Shown here: positions 32,660-41,888 of the stretch, one piece after another | How positions within the stretch are numbered: the stretch's first letter is position 1 | How the letters are laid out: each line of letters starts with the position of its first letter | Source: Clostridia bacterium | GTDB lineage: Bacteria; Bacillota; Clostridia; Christensenellales; Aristaeellaceae | Direction: 5' to 3' | DNA length: 64,000 nt | Assembly (NCBI GenBank): GCA_017464305.1 | Contig: JAFUDS010000001.1 | Span: forward strand, 1 to 64,000 | Translations under genes and position numbers: made by a program | Notes under the pieces: generated by a model | The model's database searches: none | The model's input: only the letters and a program-made list of their open reading frames with translations | Told to the model about the DNA's origin: nothing

Positions 32660-34138
32660 CTATTCTACCGTCACGTAGTTTTCCTGCACCCACAGTCGAA
32701 GGCCCTTGGCCTCCACCTGCCAGAAATCATTCTCTTTCCGGATCAGGGTCACCTTCGTCCCGGTTTTCCAGTTATCCACCACCCGCTCCTTCTCGGAGGG
32801 GCCATACCGCAGCTTTACCGTCGCCCGGCCGCTGGTGTTCCCTTTGACGCTGATGACCCCATGGACAATCTCCCCTGCCAGGGGATCGAACAGCTCCACG
32901 TCCTCGTTATTGACATAGCCTCGCTGCCCATTATACATCACATAGACCTGCTCTTCTTCTTCCCGCAGCACAGGGATCACGGAGCAGCTGGGAATGGTGG
33001 CAATCCGTTTTCCTGCCGCGTTCAACAGACGAATGGCCTTCTTTTGATTGACTACAGCCAGTCGAGGCGTCCCTTCATCCCCCCAGCTCAGCTCCCGGGT
33101 GGGGACCACCTGGTTCTTCTTGTTCACGGTGATTTCGCTCTCGCCGCTGCTGAGCGTCACCATCGTAGCACCGATCTTCTCCTCCGCTCCCTGGTAATAG
33201 ACCCAGGTGGGCCGGATCAACCGGCCGCCCCGGCGGGCACAATAGTCCAGATCCAAATAATATTCCAGCCCGCCATAGAACTGGGTCTCGAAGTAGTACC
33301 GGCTGCCGGGAATCTCTCCCGGATCCTTGGCCTCGATGTACTCCCCGTCCTGCAGGTAATAAATCTTTCCCTTCTTGATCCGCTCAAAGGTGGCGCTGGG
33401 GGCGCTGTCCACGATATGAACCTTCCCCGCGCTCTCATCCACGCCGGCCATCAGGGCGATGTGGCCAATCACGATGCCAAAGGAGTATAGATCTCCATTC
33501 TTGAGCCCTTCCCGCAGAGCAGCTTTGTCCTTCAGCAGGTTGTTGTTGGTGGTATAGCCATACACCTGGCTGGCATTGTACACCAGTCGGGCGTTGGCCG
33601 TCCCATTCTTGGTGTAGCATTTCCGATAGGTCTCCGCCAGGTTCTCCGGGGCGATGTCCTCCCCCGTCCAGCCCATCCGCTGCAGCGCGTGGCTCAGGGT
33701 GAAGATGGCGCAGCCCGCGTTGTCCAGCTCGGATTTGGAATAGGCTTTGTCCTTCCACCAGCCATCCTTCTGGCTGTAAACAATCTCCGGCCCCTGGGGT
33801 TCCGCCGCGGCGCCGACCACGCTGACCTGCACGCTGGCGAGATCATCCACGCCCTCGGCGTAGTGCACCTCCACCTCCAGGATATAGGTCCCCTCCTGCC
33901 GGGGCCGGAAGGAAACAGCGAAATGCGCATCTTCCTTCCCAGCGAAGACAATGTCGTTCCCGTTTTTCAAGGTATAGGTCACGGAAGTCGCGCCTTCCCC
34001 CGTCTCTACGTTCACATCCACAATGCCCCCTACAGCGGCCGTCGAAGGCGAGGCCGTCATCCGTACCTCCGCCCCGGCCCCCCAGGCCAGGCCCAACATC
34101 CAAAGCGCCAGCAAGACGCCCATCCAACTCTTTCTCAT
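32660..34138 (-). CDS. Secreted papain-fold-like protein with SH3-like repeats
   Basis: Encodes 492 residues from ATG 34138, where a clean signal peptide starts (MRKSWMGVLLALWMLGLAWG); the frame is open up to 34207. An N-terminal Ig-like domain is at about 27-115. Residues about 125-260 look like a C39/papain-like cysteine peptidase fold: possible nucleophile Cys in ELDNAGCAIFTLSHALQRMG, possible His in IGHIALMAGVDESAGKVHIVDSAP with the following Asp. SH3-like beta segments follow (about 350-400 and 430-490, ending DFWQVEAKGLRLWVQENYVTVE). SH3 modules of this kind bind peptidoglycan. A role in cell-wall or peptide cleavage is inferred. Monocistronic; spacing to the XRE gene is 118 bp. Confidence 0.65.
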   Translation of the reverse strand: MRKSWMGVLLALWMLGLAWGAGAEVRMTASPSTAAVGGIVDVNVETGEGATSVTYTLKNGNDIVFAGKEDAHFAVSFRPRQEGTYILEVEVHYAEGVDDLASVQVSVVGAAAEPQGPEIVYSQKDGWWKDKAYSKSELDNAGCAIFTLSHALQRMGWTGEDIAPENLAETYRKCYTKNGTANARLVYNASQVYGYTTNNNLLKDKAALREGLKNGDLYSFGIVIGHIALMAGVDESAGKVHIVDSAPSATFERIKKGKIYYLQDGEYIEAKDPGEIPGSRYYFETQFYGGLEYYLDLDYCARRGGRLIRPTWVYYQGAEEKIGATMVTLSSGESEITVNKKNQVVPTRELSWGDEGTPRLAVVNQKKAIRLLNAAGKRIATIPSCSVIPVLREEEEQVYVMYNGQRGYVNNEDVELFDPLAGEIVHGVISVKGNTSGRATVKLRYGPSEKERVVDNWKTGTKVTLIRKENDFWQVEAKGLRLWVQENYVTVE

Positions 34139-34210
34139 GAGGAATAAAGCTTCTCCTCTCCCGTCGCACTTTCCCTTCATTATACACTTTCCATGCGTAG
34201 AACACAAATC

Positions 34211-34236
34211 AAAAATCCCCTGCCCAAAGGCAGGGG
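34211..34236 (-). terminator. Terminator of the cmk-plsC-ispH/rpsA operon
   Basis: On the minus strand: CCCCTGCC, loop, GGCAGGGG, then ATTTTTG. It begins 17 bp after the stop of the IspH-S1 gene. Confidence 0.8.
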
Positions 34237-34252
34237 AAAGGATTTAAAAATA

Positions 34253-36295
34253 TTATTCCGCAGTGGCTTCCTCCGCGGCAGCTTCCACGGCTTCTACCGC
34301 CTCGACCAGGTCTTCCGCCACGGTCTCGTCGGTGGCAACCACTTCGTATTCCGCTTCGGGCTCAACGGACGCTTCTGCGTTGATCGCCTCTTCGTCCTCC
34401 AGGGCCTGGCGGATGCTCAGGCTGATGCGCTTCTTCTCGGAATCCACGCCCAGAACCTTCACATTCACGATCTGGCCAACCTGCACAGCATCTTCCACCT
34501 TGGCGATGCGGTTGCGGGCGCACTGGCTGATATGCACCAGGCCATCCAGGCCGGGCTCCAGCTCCACGAAGGCGCCGAAATCGGTAATGCGGACAACCTT
34601 GCCCTCGACGATGCTGCCTTCCGGATACTTCTCAGAGGCGTTATCCCAGGGCCGGGGCTGCAGCTGCTTGTAGCCCAGCTGGATACGATCGCGATCCCGA
34701 TCCAGGCTCAGGATCTTCACATCCACTTCCTGATTGGGCTTCACCACATCGCTGGGATGCTTCACGCGGCCCCAGCTCAGGTCGGTAATATGGATCAGGC
34801 CATCCACGCCGCCCAGATCCACGAAGGCGCCAAAGTCGGTCAGCCGACGGACGATACCGTGAATCACGATGCCCTCTTCCAGCTTGTCCCAAACTTCCTT
34901 CTTCTTGGCAGCCGCTTCTTCCGCCACCACAGCCTTGCGGCTGGCGACGATGCGCTTCTTCTGCTCGTCGATCTCGATGATCTTCAGCTTCATTTCCTTG
35001 CCGACGAAATCAGAGATCTTTTCGACATAGCGCTGGCTCAGCTGGCTGGCCGGCACAAAGGCGCGAATGCCGTCCACGTTGGCAATCAGGCCGCCCTTGA
35101 CAGCTTCCTTGCCGACGCCTTCTACATACTCGCCCGCTTCATTCTTCGCCATCAGAGCGTCCCACGCTTTGCGGTTGACGATGTTGCGCTGGCTCAGCAG
35201 CACGTTGCCTTCACCGTCGTTCACCTTGACGACCTCGACTTCAATCTCGTCTCCCAGGTTTACTTCCTGTTCCATCAGATCTTCGCGCTTGATCAGGCCA
35301 TCCGCCTTGTAGCCGATGTTGACACTGACCTCATCGTCGGTGATCTGGACCACCTTGCCGGTTACCGTCTGTCCGGGACGGATGCGGACCATCGTGGCCT
35401 CGACTTGCTGCATGAAGTCTTCGTTGTTCTCCTCCTCGAGGGTCGGGTTCAGATCCTTGTTCTCCAGTTCGCTCATGCGTGTGACAACCTCCTTAAGTGA
35501 GTCCGTCGGAGTGGACGCTCCGGCGGTGATCCCAATCATCCCGGGATCTTTATTTGCAAAGGCGTGCGGTATCTCCGCCGCGCTCTCTACCAGGATTGTT
35601 TCCGGGCACTGGGCCCGGCATAGGTCATAGAGCTTTCGCGTGTTGGCGCTGTTACGCCCGCCAACCACGATCATCCGATCGGCCCGGGAAGCCAGCTCCA
35701 TCGCTTCCCGCTGTCGCACCTCCGTGGCGCTGCAAATGGTGCAATGGCTCTCCAGCCGATCCACCTTTTTCTCCAGCGCCTGCAGCACCTTCTCCCATCT
35801 TTCCAGGGGAAAGGTGGTCTGCGTCACAGCCAAGGCCTTTTCAAAATGAGGCAGGCCTTCTACCTCCTCCGGGGCGGCCACTACATACACCGGGCCTTTG
35901 GCCCAGCCCGCCGTCCCCCGGACCTCCGGATGCTCCTTTTCCCCCACTAGGATCACAGGAGAACCATCCGCCGAGCCCTCGGCCACGATCTTGTGCAGCC
36001 GGGCGACGAAGGGGCACGTCAGATCCATGACCTCGCAGCCCTTTTCCCGCAGGCTTTCCAGCACATCTGGCGAAACCCCGTGGCTGCGAATCAGCACCCG
36101 CCGACCAGCGGCCTCGGCCGGATCGCGAATCGGGGCCAAGCCCTTGTCCGCCAGATCCTGCACCACCGTCGGGTTATGGATCAGCTCCCCCAGCGTACAG
36201 GAAGGGACGCCATCCTGGGCCGCGGCTTCCGCCGCTTCCACCGCTCGGGAAACGCCCATGCAAAACCCGGCGTGCGCCGCGATCTCAACGGTCAT
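34253..36295 (-). CDS. ispH-rpsA: IspH-ribosomal S1 fusion: HMBPP reductase plus four S1 domains
   Basis: Encodes 680 residues. The N-terminal 280 residues are 4-hydroxy-3-methylbut-2-enyl diphosphate reductase, the last step of the MEP isoprenoid pathway: Fe-S ligands Cys12 (GFCMGV), Cys94 (DLTCPF) and Cys188 (CTICSATE), plus His40 and His72. The C-terminal half has four S1 RNA-binding repeats (about 305-375, 390-460, 475-545, 560-635), with repeats 3 and 4 sharing TDFGAFV(D/E)L and GLIHI/GLVHIS. The tail is acidic and Ala/Glu-rich. This natural fusion is known in Clostridia, where the S1 part may serve as the ribosomal S1-like protein. Last gene of the cmk-plsC-ispH order typical of the class. 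Confidence 0.95.
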   Translation of the reverse strand: MTVEIAAHAGFCMGVSRAVEAAEAAAQDGVPSCTLGELIHNPTVVQDLADKGLAPIRDPAEAAGRRVLIRSHGVSPDVLESLREKGCEVMDLTCPFVARLHKIVAEGSADGSPVILVGEKEHPEVRGTAGWAKGPVYVVAAPEEVEGLPHFEKALAVTQTTFPLERWEKVLQALEKKVDRLESHCTICSATEVRQREAMELASRADRMIVVGGRNSANTRKLYDLCRAQCPETILVESAAEIPHAFANKDPGMIGITAGASTPTDSLKEVVTRMSELENKDLNPTLEEENNEDFMQQVEATMVRIRPGQTVTGKVVQITDDEVSVNIGYKADGLIKREDLMEQEVNLGDEIEVEVVKVNDGEGNVLLSQRNIVNRKAWDALMAKNEAGEYVEGVGKEAVKGGLIANVDGIRAFVPASQLSQRYVEKISDFVGKEMKLKIIEIDEQKKRIVASRKAVVAEEAAAKKKEVWDKLEEGIVIHGIVRRLTDFGAFVDLGGVDGLIHITDLSWGRVKHPSDVVKPNQEVDVKILSLDRDRDRIQLGYKQLQPRPWDNASEKYPEGSIVEGKVVRITDFGAFVELEPGLDGLVHISQCARNRIAKVEDAVQVGQIVNVKVLGVDSEKKRISLSIRQALEDEEAINAEASVEPEAEYEVVATDETVAEDLVEAVEAVEAAAEEATAE

Positions 36296-36439
36296 GGCTC
36301 CATCCTCTCGCTAAAAATAGCTCTAATTGTATTATTTTCGACTTACCTGCAAAAATTCCTGCAAGAAAATCGAAAAAATTGAAAATATTTTTCCAGCCCA
36401 GCCGCCGCAGCTTCTCCCTTTCAGGGCGGATCCGTTTGC

Positions 36440-37081
36440 TTACGCCTGACCGAATTTCGCCACCATTTGCCGATAGGTTTCCCGCATCCGTTGATTCAGC
36501 TTTTCGCAGGTCTCCATATTCACGCCCTGTTTCATCAAATCTTCGAATTCGATGGGCTCTCCCACATAAGCATTCACCCGGCGAAAAAACTTCAGCGGCC
36601 GGTCCAGATAGATCGGGATCAGAGGCGCTTTCCCCCGCAGCACAATGAGGCTGGTGCCGTTTTCGATCTGCTCCATCTGGCCCTCATGGTGCCGGGTGCC
36701 CTCGGGAAAAATCACCAGGGGCTGTCCATTCCGGATCACCCGCATGCAGGCGCGCATGGCCTCCATGTCCGTATGATGCCGATCCACAAAAATGCAGTGC
36801 AGATCCGTCAGCACCCATTGGATAAACCGATTCACCGCCAGCTCCTTCTTGGCCAGGAAGATGCATTGCTGCTTCAGGGGCTTCGCCAAAATCAATGGAT
36901 CCAGGGCATGCAAATGGTTGGAGATCAGCACGCAGGCGCCGGAGCGCTGCCGCAGCTTTTCCGCACCATGATACCGGACGGGCATGAACACGCTGAACAG
37001 CACCGCTGCGAATACCCTGGCCACGGGATACAGCTTGGATTTCTTTTCCTTTTCTTCCTTTACAATTCCCTCAGTCGCCAT
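36440..37081 (-). CDS. plsC: 1-acyl-sn-glycerol-3-phosphate acyltransferase
   Basis: Encodes 213 residues from ATG 37081, which overlaps the end of cmk by 11 bp; a frame extension to 37108 lies wholly inside cmk. It makes phosphatidic acid from lysophosphatidic acid at the membrane. A hydrophobic segment is at about 17-35 (ARVFAAVLFSVFMPV). Acyltransferase motifs: block I NHLHALDPL (H-x4-D), block II around CIFVDRHHTD, block III VIFPEGTRHHEGQM, and block IV APLIPIYLD. Phospholipid synthesis, translationally coupled to cmk. Confidence 0.93.
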   Translation of the reverse strand: MATEGIVKEEKEKKSKLYPVARVFAAVLFSVFMPVRYHGAEKLRQRSGACVLISNHLHALDPLILAKPLKQQCIFLAKKELAVNRFIQWVLTDLHCIFVDRHHTDMEAMRACMRVIRNGQPLVIFPEGTRHHEGQMEQIENGTSLIVLRGKAPLIPIYLDRPLKFFRRVNAYVGEPIEFEDLMKQGVNMETCEKLNQRMRETYRQMVAKFGQA

Positions 37082-37745
37082 TTCGTACCGCCTCCGCCAT
37101 CTCCACAATTTGATCCACCACCTGGTCGAAGGTCAGGTTGGTGGAATCCAGCAGCGTCGCATCCTCCGCCTGGCGCAGGGGCTCCACGGGGCGATGCATA
37201 TCCTGCTCATCCCGGGCGATGACCTGGGCCAGCACCTCCTCGAAGGTGTCCGGTTCCCCCTTCTCCTGCATCTCCTTCCAGCGGCGGCGGGCCCGCTCCT
37301 CGCTGCTGGCCGTTAGGTAGATTTTCAGCGGCGCTTGGGGCAGCACCGTGGTACAGATATCCCGTCCATCCACAATCATATCCTGGGCGGCGGCCAACTG
37401 CTGCTGCAGCGCCACCATATGCTTCCGGACCTGGGCATAGCGGCTGACGGTGCTGGCGGCCATGCTGACCTCGGGGGTGCGAATTTGGCTGCTGACATCC
37501 TCCCCATCCAGCAGGGTCCGCTGGCCCTGCTCCCCCACCTGGACGGCCAGGTTCAGCCCCTGGCACAGAGCAACTACCGCGTCCTCCTGGGCCGGATCCA
37601 CGCCTTCCCGCAGGGTTTTCAGCCCCAGGGCCCGATACATGGCCCCGGTGTCCAGGTGCAAAATGCCTAAACGAGCAGCCGCCGCGTCGGCAATGGAGGA
37701 TTTTCCCGCCCCGACCGGGCCGTCAATGGCGATGTTTAACCGCAT
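37071..37745 (-). CDS. cmk: Cytidylate kinase
   Basis: Encodes 224 residues from ATG 37745 (AAGGGAG upstream). Phosphorylates CMP and dCMP. P-loop IAIDGPVGAGKSSIAD at 4-19, then LGILHLDTGAMYRALGL (substrate-binding region), SMAASTVSRYAQVRK, and IVDGRDICTTVLPQAPLKIYLTAS with ERARRR (LID region). Normal length. In the bacterial type, GRDIGT is usual; here GRDICT. It starts 30 bp after the LCP gene on the same strand and overlaps plsC. Confidence 0.95.
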   Translation of the reverse strand: MRLNIAIDGPVGAGKSSIADAAAARLGILHLDTGAMYRALGLKTLREGVDPAQEDAVVALCQGLNLAVQVGEQGQRTLLDGEDVSSQIRTPEVSMAASTVSRYAQVRKHMVALQQQLAAAQDMIVDGRDICTTVLPQAPLKIYLTASSEERARRRWKEMQEKGEPDTFEEVLAQVIARDEQDMHRPVEPLRQAEDATLLDSTNLTFDQVVDQIVEMAEAVRNGD

Positions 37746-37774
37746 GATTCTATTTCTCCCTTCGCTTTCATTCC

Positions 37775-38953
37775 TCACTTCGCGGGATAATAGGTTCCGT
37801 AAACGAATTCATGAATCGCCTGGGCGTGCTTCGTCAGGTTATATTTGATGACGGAGGAGCCGTTGGCCGTGGTGTAGGAATAGGAATGATCCATGGGCAC
37901 CCGCATCTGCTCGAACAGGGATTCGCCCCCCGCGGCGCCGCTGAGAGTGGGCAGCAGGGAGAAGGCCAATTCCACCATGAACTGCAGGTTCATGTTCGTG
38001 TCGGAATAATCCGCCGCCGTGCCTACCAGATCGATCATATCCAGGGGATCGAACTCCGCCAGCACCTTTTGCAGCAGCAGATCCAGCAGATGGCGCTGGC
38101 GATCGGTGCGGTTAAAATCGTTCTCACCCTTCAGGCTCCGGGTCCGGGCATACATCACCGCCTGAACGCCGTCCAGATGCTGCGTGCCAGCCACCACCTC
38201 CAGGGGCGTCCGCTCTCCCTTGGCCTTGTTGTCATAGGCCGGGGGATGCTCCTTCAGATACTTATTGATGTACCAGGCTTCGCCCTTGGTCAGCTCGATA
38301 TCGATGCCTCCCAGGGAGTCGATGATGGAAGCCAGACCATTGAAGTTGATGGCCACATAGTTTTCGATGTTCATCTGGAAATTCTTATTGATGGTCCGCA
38401 TGGCCAGGGCTGCGCCGCTGCGCACCTTTTCCTTGGTGGTACCCTTCTTGACCTTGTTGTTGCCATACTGGAAGGCATTGTTGATCTTGGTCTGATTTTT
38501 GTATCCGGGAATGGGCACCAGGCTGTCCCGCAGGATGGAGGTCATCTTGATGGCGCCGGTGTCCTTATTGATGGACACAATGATCTGGGTATCTCCCCGG
38601 CCGATGATCTCCTGGGGATCCTTGCTGCGGGTATCCACGCCCACCAGCAGAATGTTAATCACATTCTCCGGCAGATTGGGGTTCAAATCCAGGGAATCCG
38701 GATCAATCCCCGCATCGTCCTCTTCCTCTTCTTCCTCGTCGATCAGCGAATCCAGCTTTTGCTGTTCTTCCTCCGTCAGATAGAAGGTTTCTCCCGTGTC
38801 CTCGTCCACATAGACATCGTCGCTGTCCAAATCCAGCTCCGGCAGCACCTCTTCTACCACTTCCTCAATGATCAGATCCTCTTCTTCCTCGCCCAGGGCG
38901 ATGGTGGGCAGGATCAGGCAAAGGGCCATCAGCCAGCAAAGCAGTTTTTTCAT
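37775..38953 (-). CDS. LytR-CpsA-Psr family cell-wall polymer ligase with acidic spacer
   Basis: Encodes 392 residues. LCP enzymes attach teichoic acids or capsule-like glycans from polyprenyl lipids to peptidoglycan. A signal sequence is at 1-21 (KKLLCWLMALCLILPTIALG). A very acidic spacer (about 22-95, with EEEEEEDD) is unusual. The LCP domain runs from about 96 to 350: NILLVGVDTRS, GRGDTQIIVSINKDTG, MTSILRDSLVPIPG (RDS rather than the usual PRDT), KINNAFQYG, FNGLASIIDSLGGIDIEL, HLDGVQAVMYARTRS and DFNRTDRQRHLL with the conserved Arg residues. Between yfbR-like and cmk genes on the same strand. Confidence 0.9.
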   Translation of the reverse strand: MKKLLCWLMALCLILPTIALGEEEEDLIIEEVVEEVLPELDLDSDDVYVDEDTGETFYLTEEEQQKLDSLIDEEEEEEDDAGIDPDSLDLNPNLPENVINILLVGVDTRSKDPQEIIGRGDTQIIVSINKDTGAIKMTSILRDSLVPIPGYKNQTKINNAFQYGNNKVKKGTTKEKVRSGAALAMRTINKNFQMNIENYVAINFNGLASIIDSLGGIDIELTKGEAWYINKYLKEHPPAYDNKAKGERTPLEVVAGTQHLDGVQAVMYARTRSLKGENDFNRTDRQRHLLDLLLQKVLAEFDPLDMIDLVGTAADYSDTNMNLQFMVELAFSLLPTLSGAAGGESLFEQMRVPMDHSYSYTTANGSSVIKYNLTKHAQAIHEFVYGTYYPAK

Positions 38954-38977
38954 AATGTCTTTCCCTCCCAGTATTTC

Positions 38978-39565
38978 TTACGCGGTCGGATGATTCAGCT
39001 CATCCAGGGTCATGCTAAAGGCAGGCAGGAATTCCAGCAGGAAATCCTTCACCTCGGGATACTCGATGCTTTCCAGCGTCTGGTGAATGTTGTTGGCGGC
39101 GTAATCAAACTCCCGATTGCCCGCCCGCTGTTCCTCCAGGCACTTGATGTAGGCGCTGATCTTGTCCGCCGCCTTGACGATATCCCGATCGTACCCCTTC
39201 TCCTGCTTCAGGCAGGGGGCAAAGGCCGGCCGCATCTCCTCCGGCAGCAGGTTCAGCAACCGGTCGGCGGAGAGATCCTCCAAATGGTGATAGGCCCCCC
39301 GCAGGTCATCGGAATAATATTTCACCGGCGTGGGCAAATCCCCGGTCATGACCTCGGTGGCATCATGATACACCGCCAGGGTCAACACATGCTCCGGATT
39401 TACCTGCCGGCCGTACCGATCCCGGCCCAGCACCGCGATGGCATGGGCAATCATCGCCACCTGCAGGGAATGCTCCGCGTCGTTTTCCGGCTGGGTATTC
39501 CGCATGAGGGACCAACGATTGATCAGCTTCAGCCGAGAAAGATAAGCAAAAAAGGAATAGGCCAT
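38978..39565 (-). CDS. HD-domain 5'-deoxynucleotidase (YfbR-like)
   Basis: Encodes 195 residues from ATG 39565 (GGAGGAGG upstream). The YfbR family hydrolyses 5'-deoxynucleoside monophosphates with a divalent metal. HD-fold residues: RWSLMRNTQPENDAEHSLQVAMIAH (first His and substrate Arg), TLAVYHDATEVMTGDLPTPVKYY (HD pair, then the GDLPTPVK motif diagnostic for this group), and a late Asp in IVKAADKISAYIKCLEE. First gene of the row leading through LCP ligase, cmk and plsC to ispH-rpsA; spacing to the LCP gene is 24 bp. Confidence 0.9.
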   Translation of the reverse strand: MAYSFFAYLSRLKLINRWSLMRNTQPENDAEHSLQVAMIAHAIAVLGRDRYGRQVNPEHVLTLAVYHDATEVMTGDLPTPVKYYSDDLRGAYHHLEDLSADRLLNLLPEEMRPAFAPCLKQEKGYDRDIVKAADKISAYIKCLEEQRAGNREFDYAANNIHQTLESIEYPEVKDFLLEFLPAFSMTLDELNHPTA

Positions 39566-39783
39566 CCTGCCTCCTCCGTCCATACACGCTCAATTTCGCT
39601 TTGCCCTCCCCAGGAGAGCAACGGCTTCATTATATCCTTTTTCCCCCGGGGATTCAAGGGCCGCAAAATAGGCCGGCTTATTTTCCTGTTCCCGTCCTTT
39701 TCTTTCCCCGGCTTTTCTGCTATGATCTGCTCACGGTCGAGGAAAACCCCGCCGACCAAATATACCAGGGAGGAACAAAGGAA

Positions 39784-40680
39784 ATGAAGAACATGAAGAA
39801 AGGGCTCATCGCCCTGATTTGCGCCATCATCGTCGTGGCATTCATCGCTACGGCCTGCACCGCCACAGTGGAAACGGGATACACCGGCATTGTGACAACC
39901 TTCGGCCGGGTGGAGGACGTCACCCTGGAGGCCGGGCTGCATCTGAAGAGCCCCTTCCAGCGGATCATCGCCATGGACAACCGGGAGCAGAAGTCCTCCT
40001 TCACCACGGAGGCCTTCTCCAGCGATATTCAGCAGGTCAATGTTACCGGCTCCATCAACTACGCCATCAATAAGTCCACCGCCATGAACCTGTTCAAGGA
40101 AGTGGGCACGGATTACTTCAACAAGCTGGTCTATCCCCGGATGCTGGAGATCACCAAGGGCGTTTTCAGCAAATACACCGCGGAAAACCTGGTGGCCAAT
40201 CGCCAGACCCTGAGCGAATCCATCCGAGATGGGCTCTACAGCGAGCTTCAGTCCTATGGCATCAACGTCATCAGCCTGAGCATTGAAAACATCGACTTCA
40301 CCGACGCCTTCACCGACGCGGTAGAGGCCAAGCAGGTGGCCGCCCAGAAGAAGCTGCAGGCGGAGATTGAGCAGGCCCAAATGACCATGGAAACCCAGCA
40401 GCAGGCGGAGCGGAAGCGGATCAACGCCGAGGCGGAGGCCAACGTGGCCAAGATCAACGCCGACGCGGACGCCTACGCCGTGAAGGTTCGCAGTGAGGCG
40501 GAGGCGGAAGCCAACAAGCTGATTGCGGAGTCCCTGACAGAAAACCTGCTGAAGCAGAACGAAATCAAGGCCTGGGACGGCCAGCTGCCCACCTTCGTCT
40601 CCGGAGAAGGCGGCGCCACCCTGCCAATTCTGCAATTGGCCCAGCCCGCCGCGGACGGGGAAGCCACCCCCGCGGAATAA
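39784..40680 (+). CDS. SPFH/band-7 domain membrane protein (prohibitin/HflK-like)
   Basis: Encodes 298 residues from ATG 39784 (GGGAGGAAC...AAAGGAA upstream); the frame opens earlier but upstream is divergent promoter DNA. One N-terminal membrane segment at about 5-24 with ATAC, an imperfect lipobox-like end. SPFH domain about 27-200 (ETGYTGIVTTFGRVEDV, GLHLKSPFQRIIAMDNREQ, INYAIN, LYPRMLE-like segment, ISLSIENIDFTDAFTDAVEAKQ). A long Ala/Glu-rich coiled coil covers about 185-255, with QLAQPAADGEATPAE at the end. The family scaffolds membrane microdomains and proteases. Divergent from the yfbR-like gene, convergent with trmB. Confidence 0.9.
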   Translation: MKNMKKGLIALICAIIVVAFIATACTATVETGYTGIVTTFGRVEDVTLEAGLHLKSPFQRIIAMDNREQKSSFTTEAFSSDIQQVNVTGSINYAINKSTAMNLFKEVGTDYFNKLVYPRMLEITKGVFSKYTAENLVANRQTLSESIRDGLYSELQSYGINVISLSIENIDFTDAFTDAVEAKQVAAQKKLQAEIEQAQMTMETQQQAERKRINAEAEANVAKINADADAYAVKVRSEAEAEANKLIAESLTENLLKQNEIKAWDGQLPTFVSGEGGATLPILQLAQPAADGEATPAE

Positions 40681-40711
40681 TCCCCCTTCTATTGACATCG
40701 AGCCAACGCGC

Positions 40712-41455
40712 TTACCGCGTTGGCTCTTTCATGAGCTTCAATGTCCGTTTCCGCAGCCCCGGGGTCATGCGGAAGCGCGTGGGATCAAAGCCGGGATCCA
40801 GAGCCGTCATCCGAAAGATACCAAACTTGATGGGTACCCCCTGATCCATGTACTTCTGCTCATGCTCCGAGATGTAGTTCGGCGCGAAGCCACTGGCCGC
40901 CAGATCCCGGGTCAAATATACCGGCTCGAATCCGCAGAGCAGAAAATAAGCCAGGGAATCCTCGAACAGGGGATCATCATCCGTTTTAAACCAAATTTCT
41001 CCCCCTTCCCGCAGCATCCGGCGATACTGCACCAGCTGGCGAGGATGGGTCAGGCGGCGCTTCTCATGCTTCGGCCGCTCGGACCAGGGGTTGCAGAAGG
41101 AGATGTAAATTCGCTCCGGGCCATCCGCCTGGTCGAAAAAGCGATCGATATAGCAAATGTCCGCGCTCAAAATCCATACATTCTCCGGGTGTCCCTCACA
41201 GGCGCGGACGATGTTCCGGCGGGTATCCCCCAGCACGTCCGCGCTGATATCCACCACCACATAATTGATTTCCGGATTAGCCGCCACCATTTGGGCCGTG
41301 CTGACCCCCTTGCCGCAGCCCATCTCCAATTGCAGCGGGCGCTCGGGATGGGGGAAGGCTTCCCGCCAGTGGCCCATCCGTTTCTCTCCGTTTTCTTCAT
41401 AAAATGGGCAGGCCGCCAGCTCCGGCCGTGCCCATTTTTTCTTTCGAATGTGCAT
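40712..41455 (-). CDS. trmB: tRNA (guanine-N7-)-methyltransferase
   Basis: Encodes 247 residues, usual for TrmB, which methylates G46 of tRNA using SAM. SAM site LEMGCGKGVST; VVDISADVLGD; and the TrmB motif with CNPWSERPKHEKRRL, where the family usually reads FPDPWPKKRHHKRRL. The Phe-Cys-Asn change of Phe-Pro-Asp is notable but common in this clade. GGEIWFKTDDD follows. The C-terminus has an extra basic stretch (RFRMTPGLRKRTLKLMKEPTR). It begins 1 bp after the aroQ stop, so it is the last gene of the aromatic operon. Confidence 0.93.
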   Translation of the reverse strand: MHIRKKKWARPELAACPFYEENGEKRMGHWREAFPHPERPLQLEMGCGKGVSTAQMVAANPEINYVVVDISADVLGDTRRNIVRACEGHPENVWILSADICYIDRFFDQADGPERIYISFCNPWSERPKHEKRRLTHPRQLVQYRRMLREGGEIWFKTDDDPLFEDSLAYFLLCGFEPVYLTRDLAASGFAPNYISEHEQKYMDQGVPIKFGIFRMTALDPGFDPTRFRMTPGLRKRTLKLMKEPTR

Positions 41456-41456
41456 C

Positions 41457-41888
41457 TTAGTTGTAGTGCTCCTTTAAATACAGCATCCCCTGCCGATATC
41501 CCTCAAAGCCCAGGCCCATATAGGTCTTCACGCAGGCCTGGCGAATATAGGACACCTGGCGGAAATCCTCCCGCTGGGTGACGTCGGAAATGTGCACCTC
41601 CACCGTGGGGATGGAAACCGCCTTTACTGCGTCCAGCAGCGCCACGCTGGTATGGGTATAGGCCCCGGGATTGATGACGATGCCATCAAACACGCCATAG
41701 GCCTCCTGGATTTTGTCCACCAGCGCTCCCTCGTGGTTGGATTGGAAGCACTCCACCTGGATGCCTTCCTCCTCCGCCGTTTTCTGAATGAATTCCAACA
41801 GGTTCTGAAAGGTCTGGGCTCCGTAAATAGCCGGCTCCCGCAGGCCCAGCATGTTCAGGTTCGGCCCGTTCAACACAAGAATCTTCAT
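41457..41888 (-). CDS. aroQ: 3-dehydroquinate dehydratase, type II
   Basis: Encodes 143 residues, standard for the dodecameric type II enzyme converting 3-dehydroquinate to 3-dehydroshikimate. Landmarks: LNGPNLNMLGLREPAIYG with the catalytic Tyr22 and Arg of the lid loop, ECFQSNHEGALVDKIQ, IVINPGAYTHTSVALLDA, and PTVEVHISDVTQREDFR with the catalytic His. ATGA overlap with the aroE stop (41885-41888). Confidence 0.96.
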   Translation of the reverse strand: MKILVLNGPNLNMLGLREPAIYGAQTFQNLLEFIQKTAEEEGIQVECFQSNHEGALVDKIQEAYGVFDGIVINPGAYTHTSVALLDAVKAVSIPTVEVHISDVTQREDFRQVSYIRQACVKTYMGLGFEGYRQGMLYLKEHYN

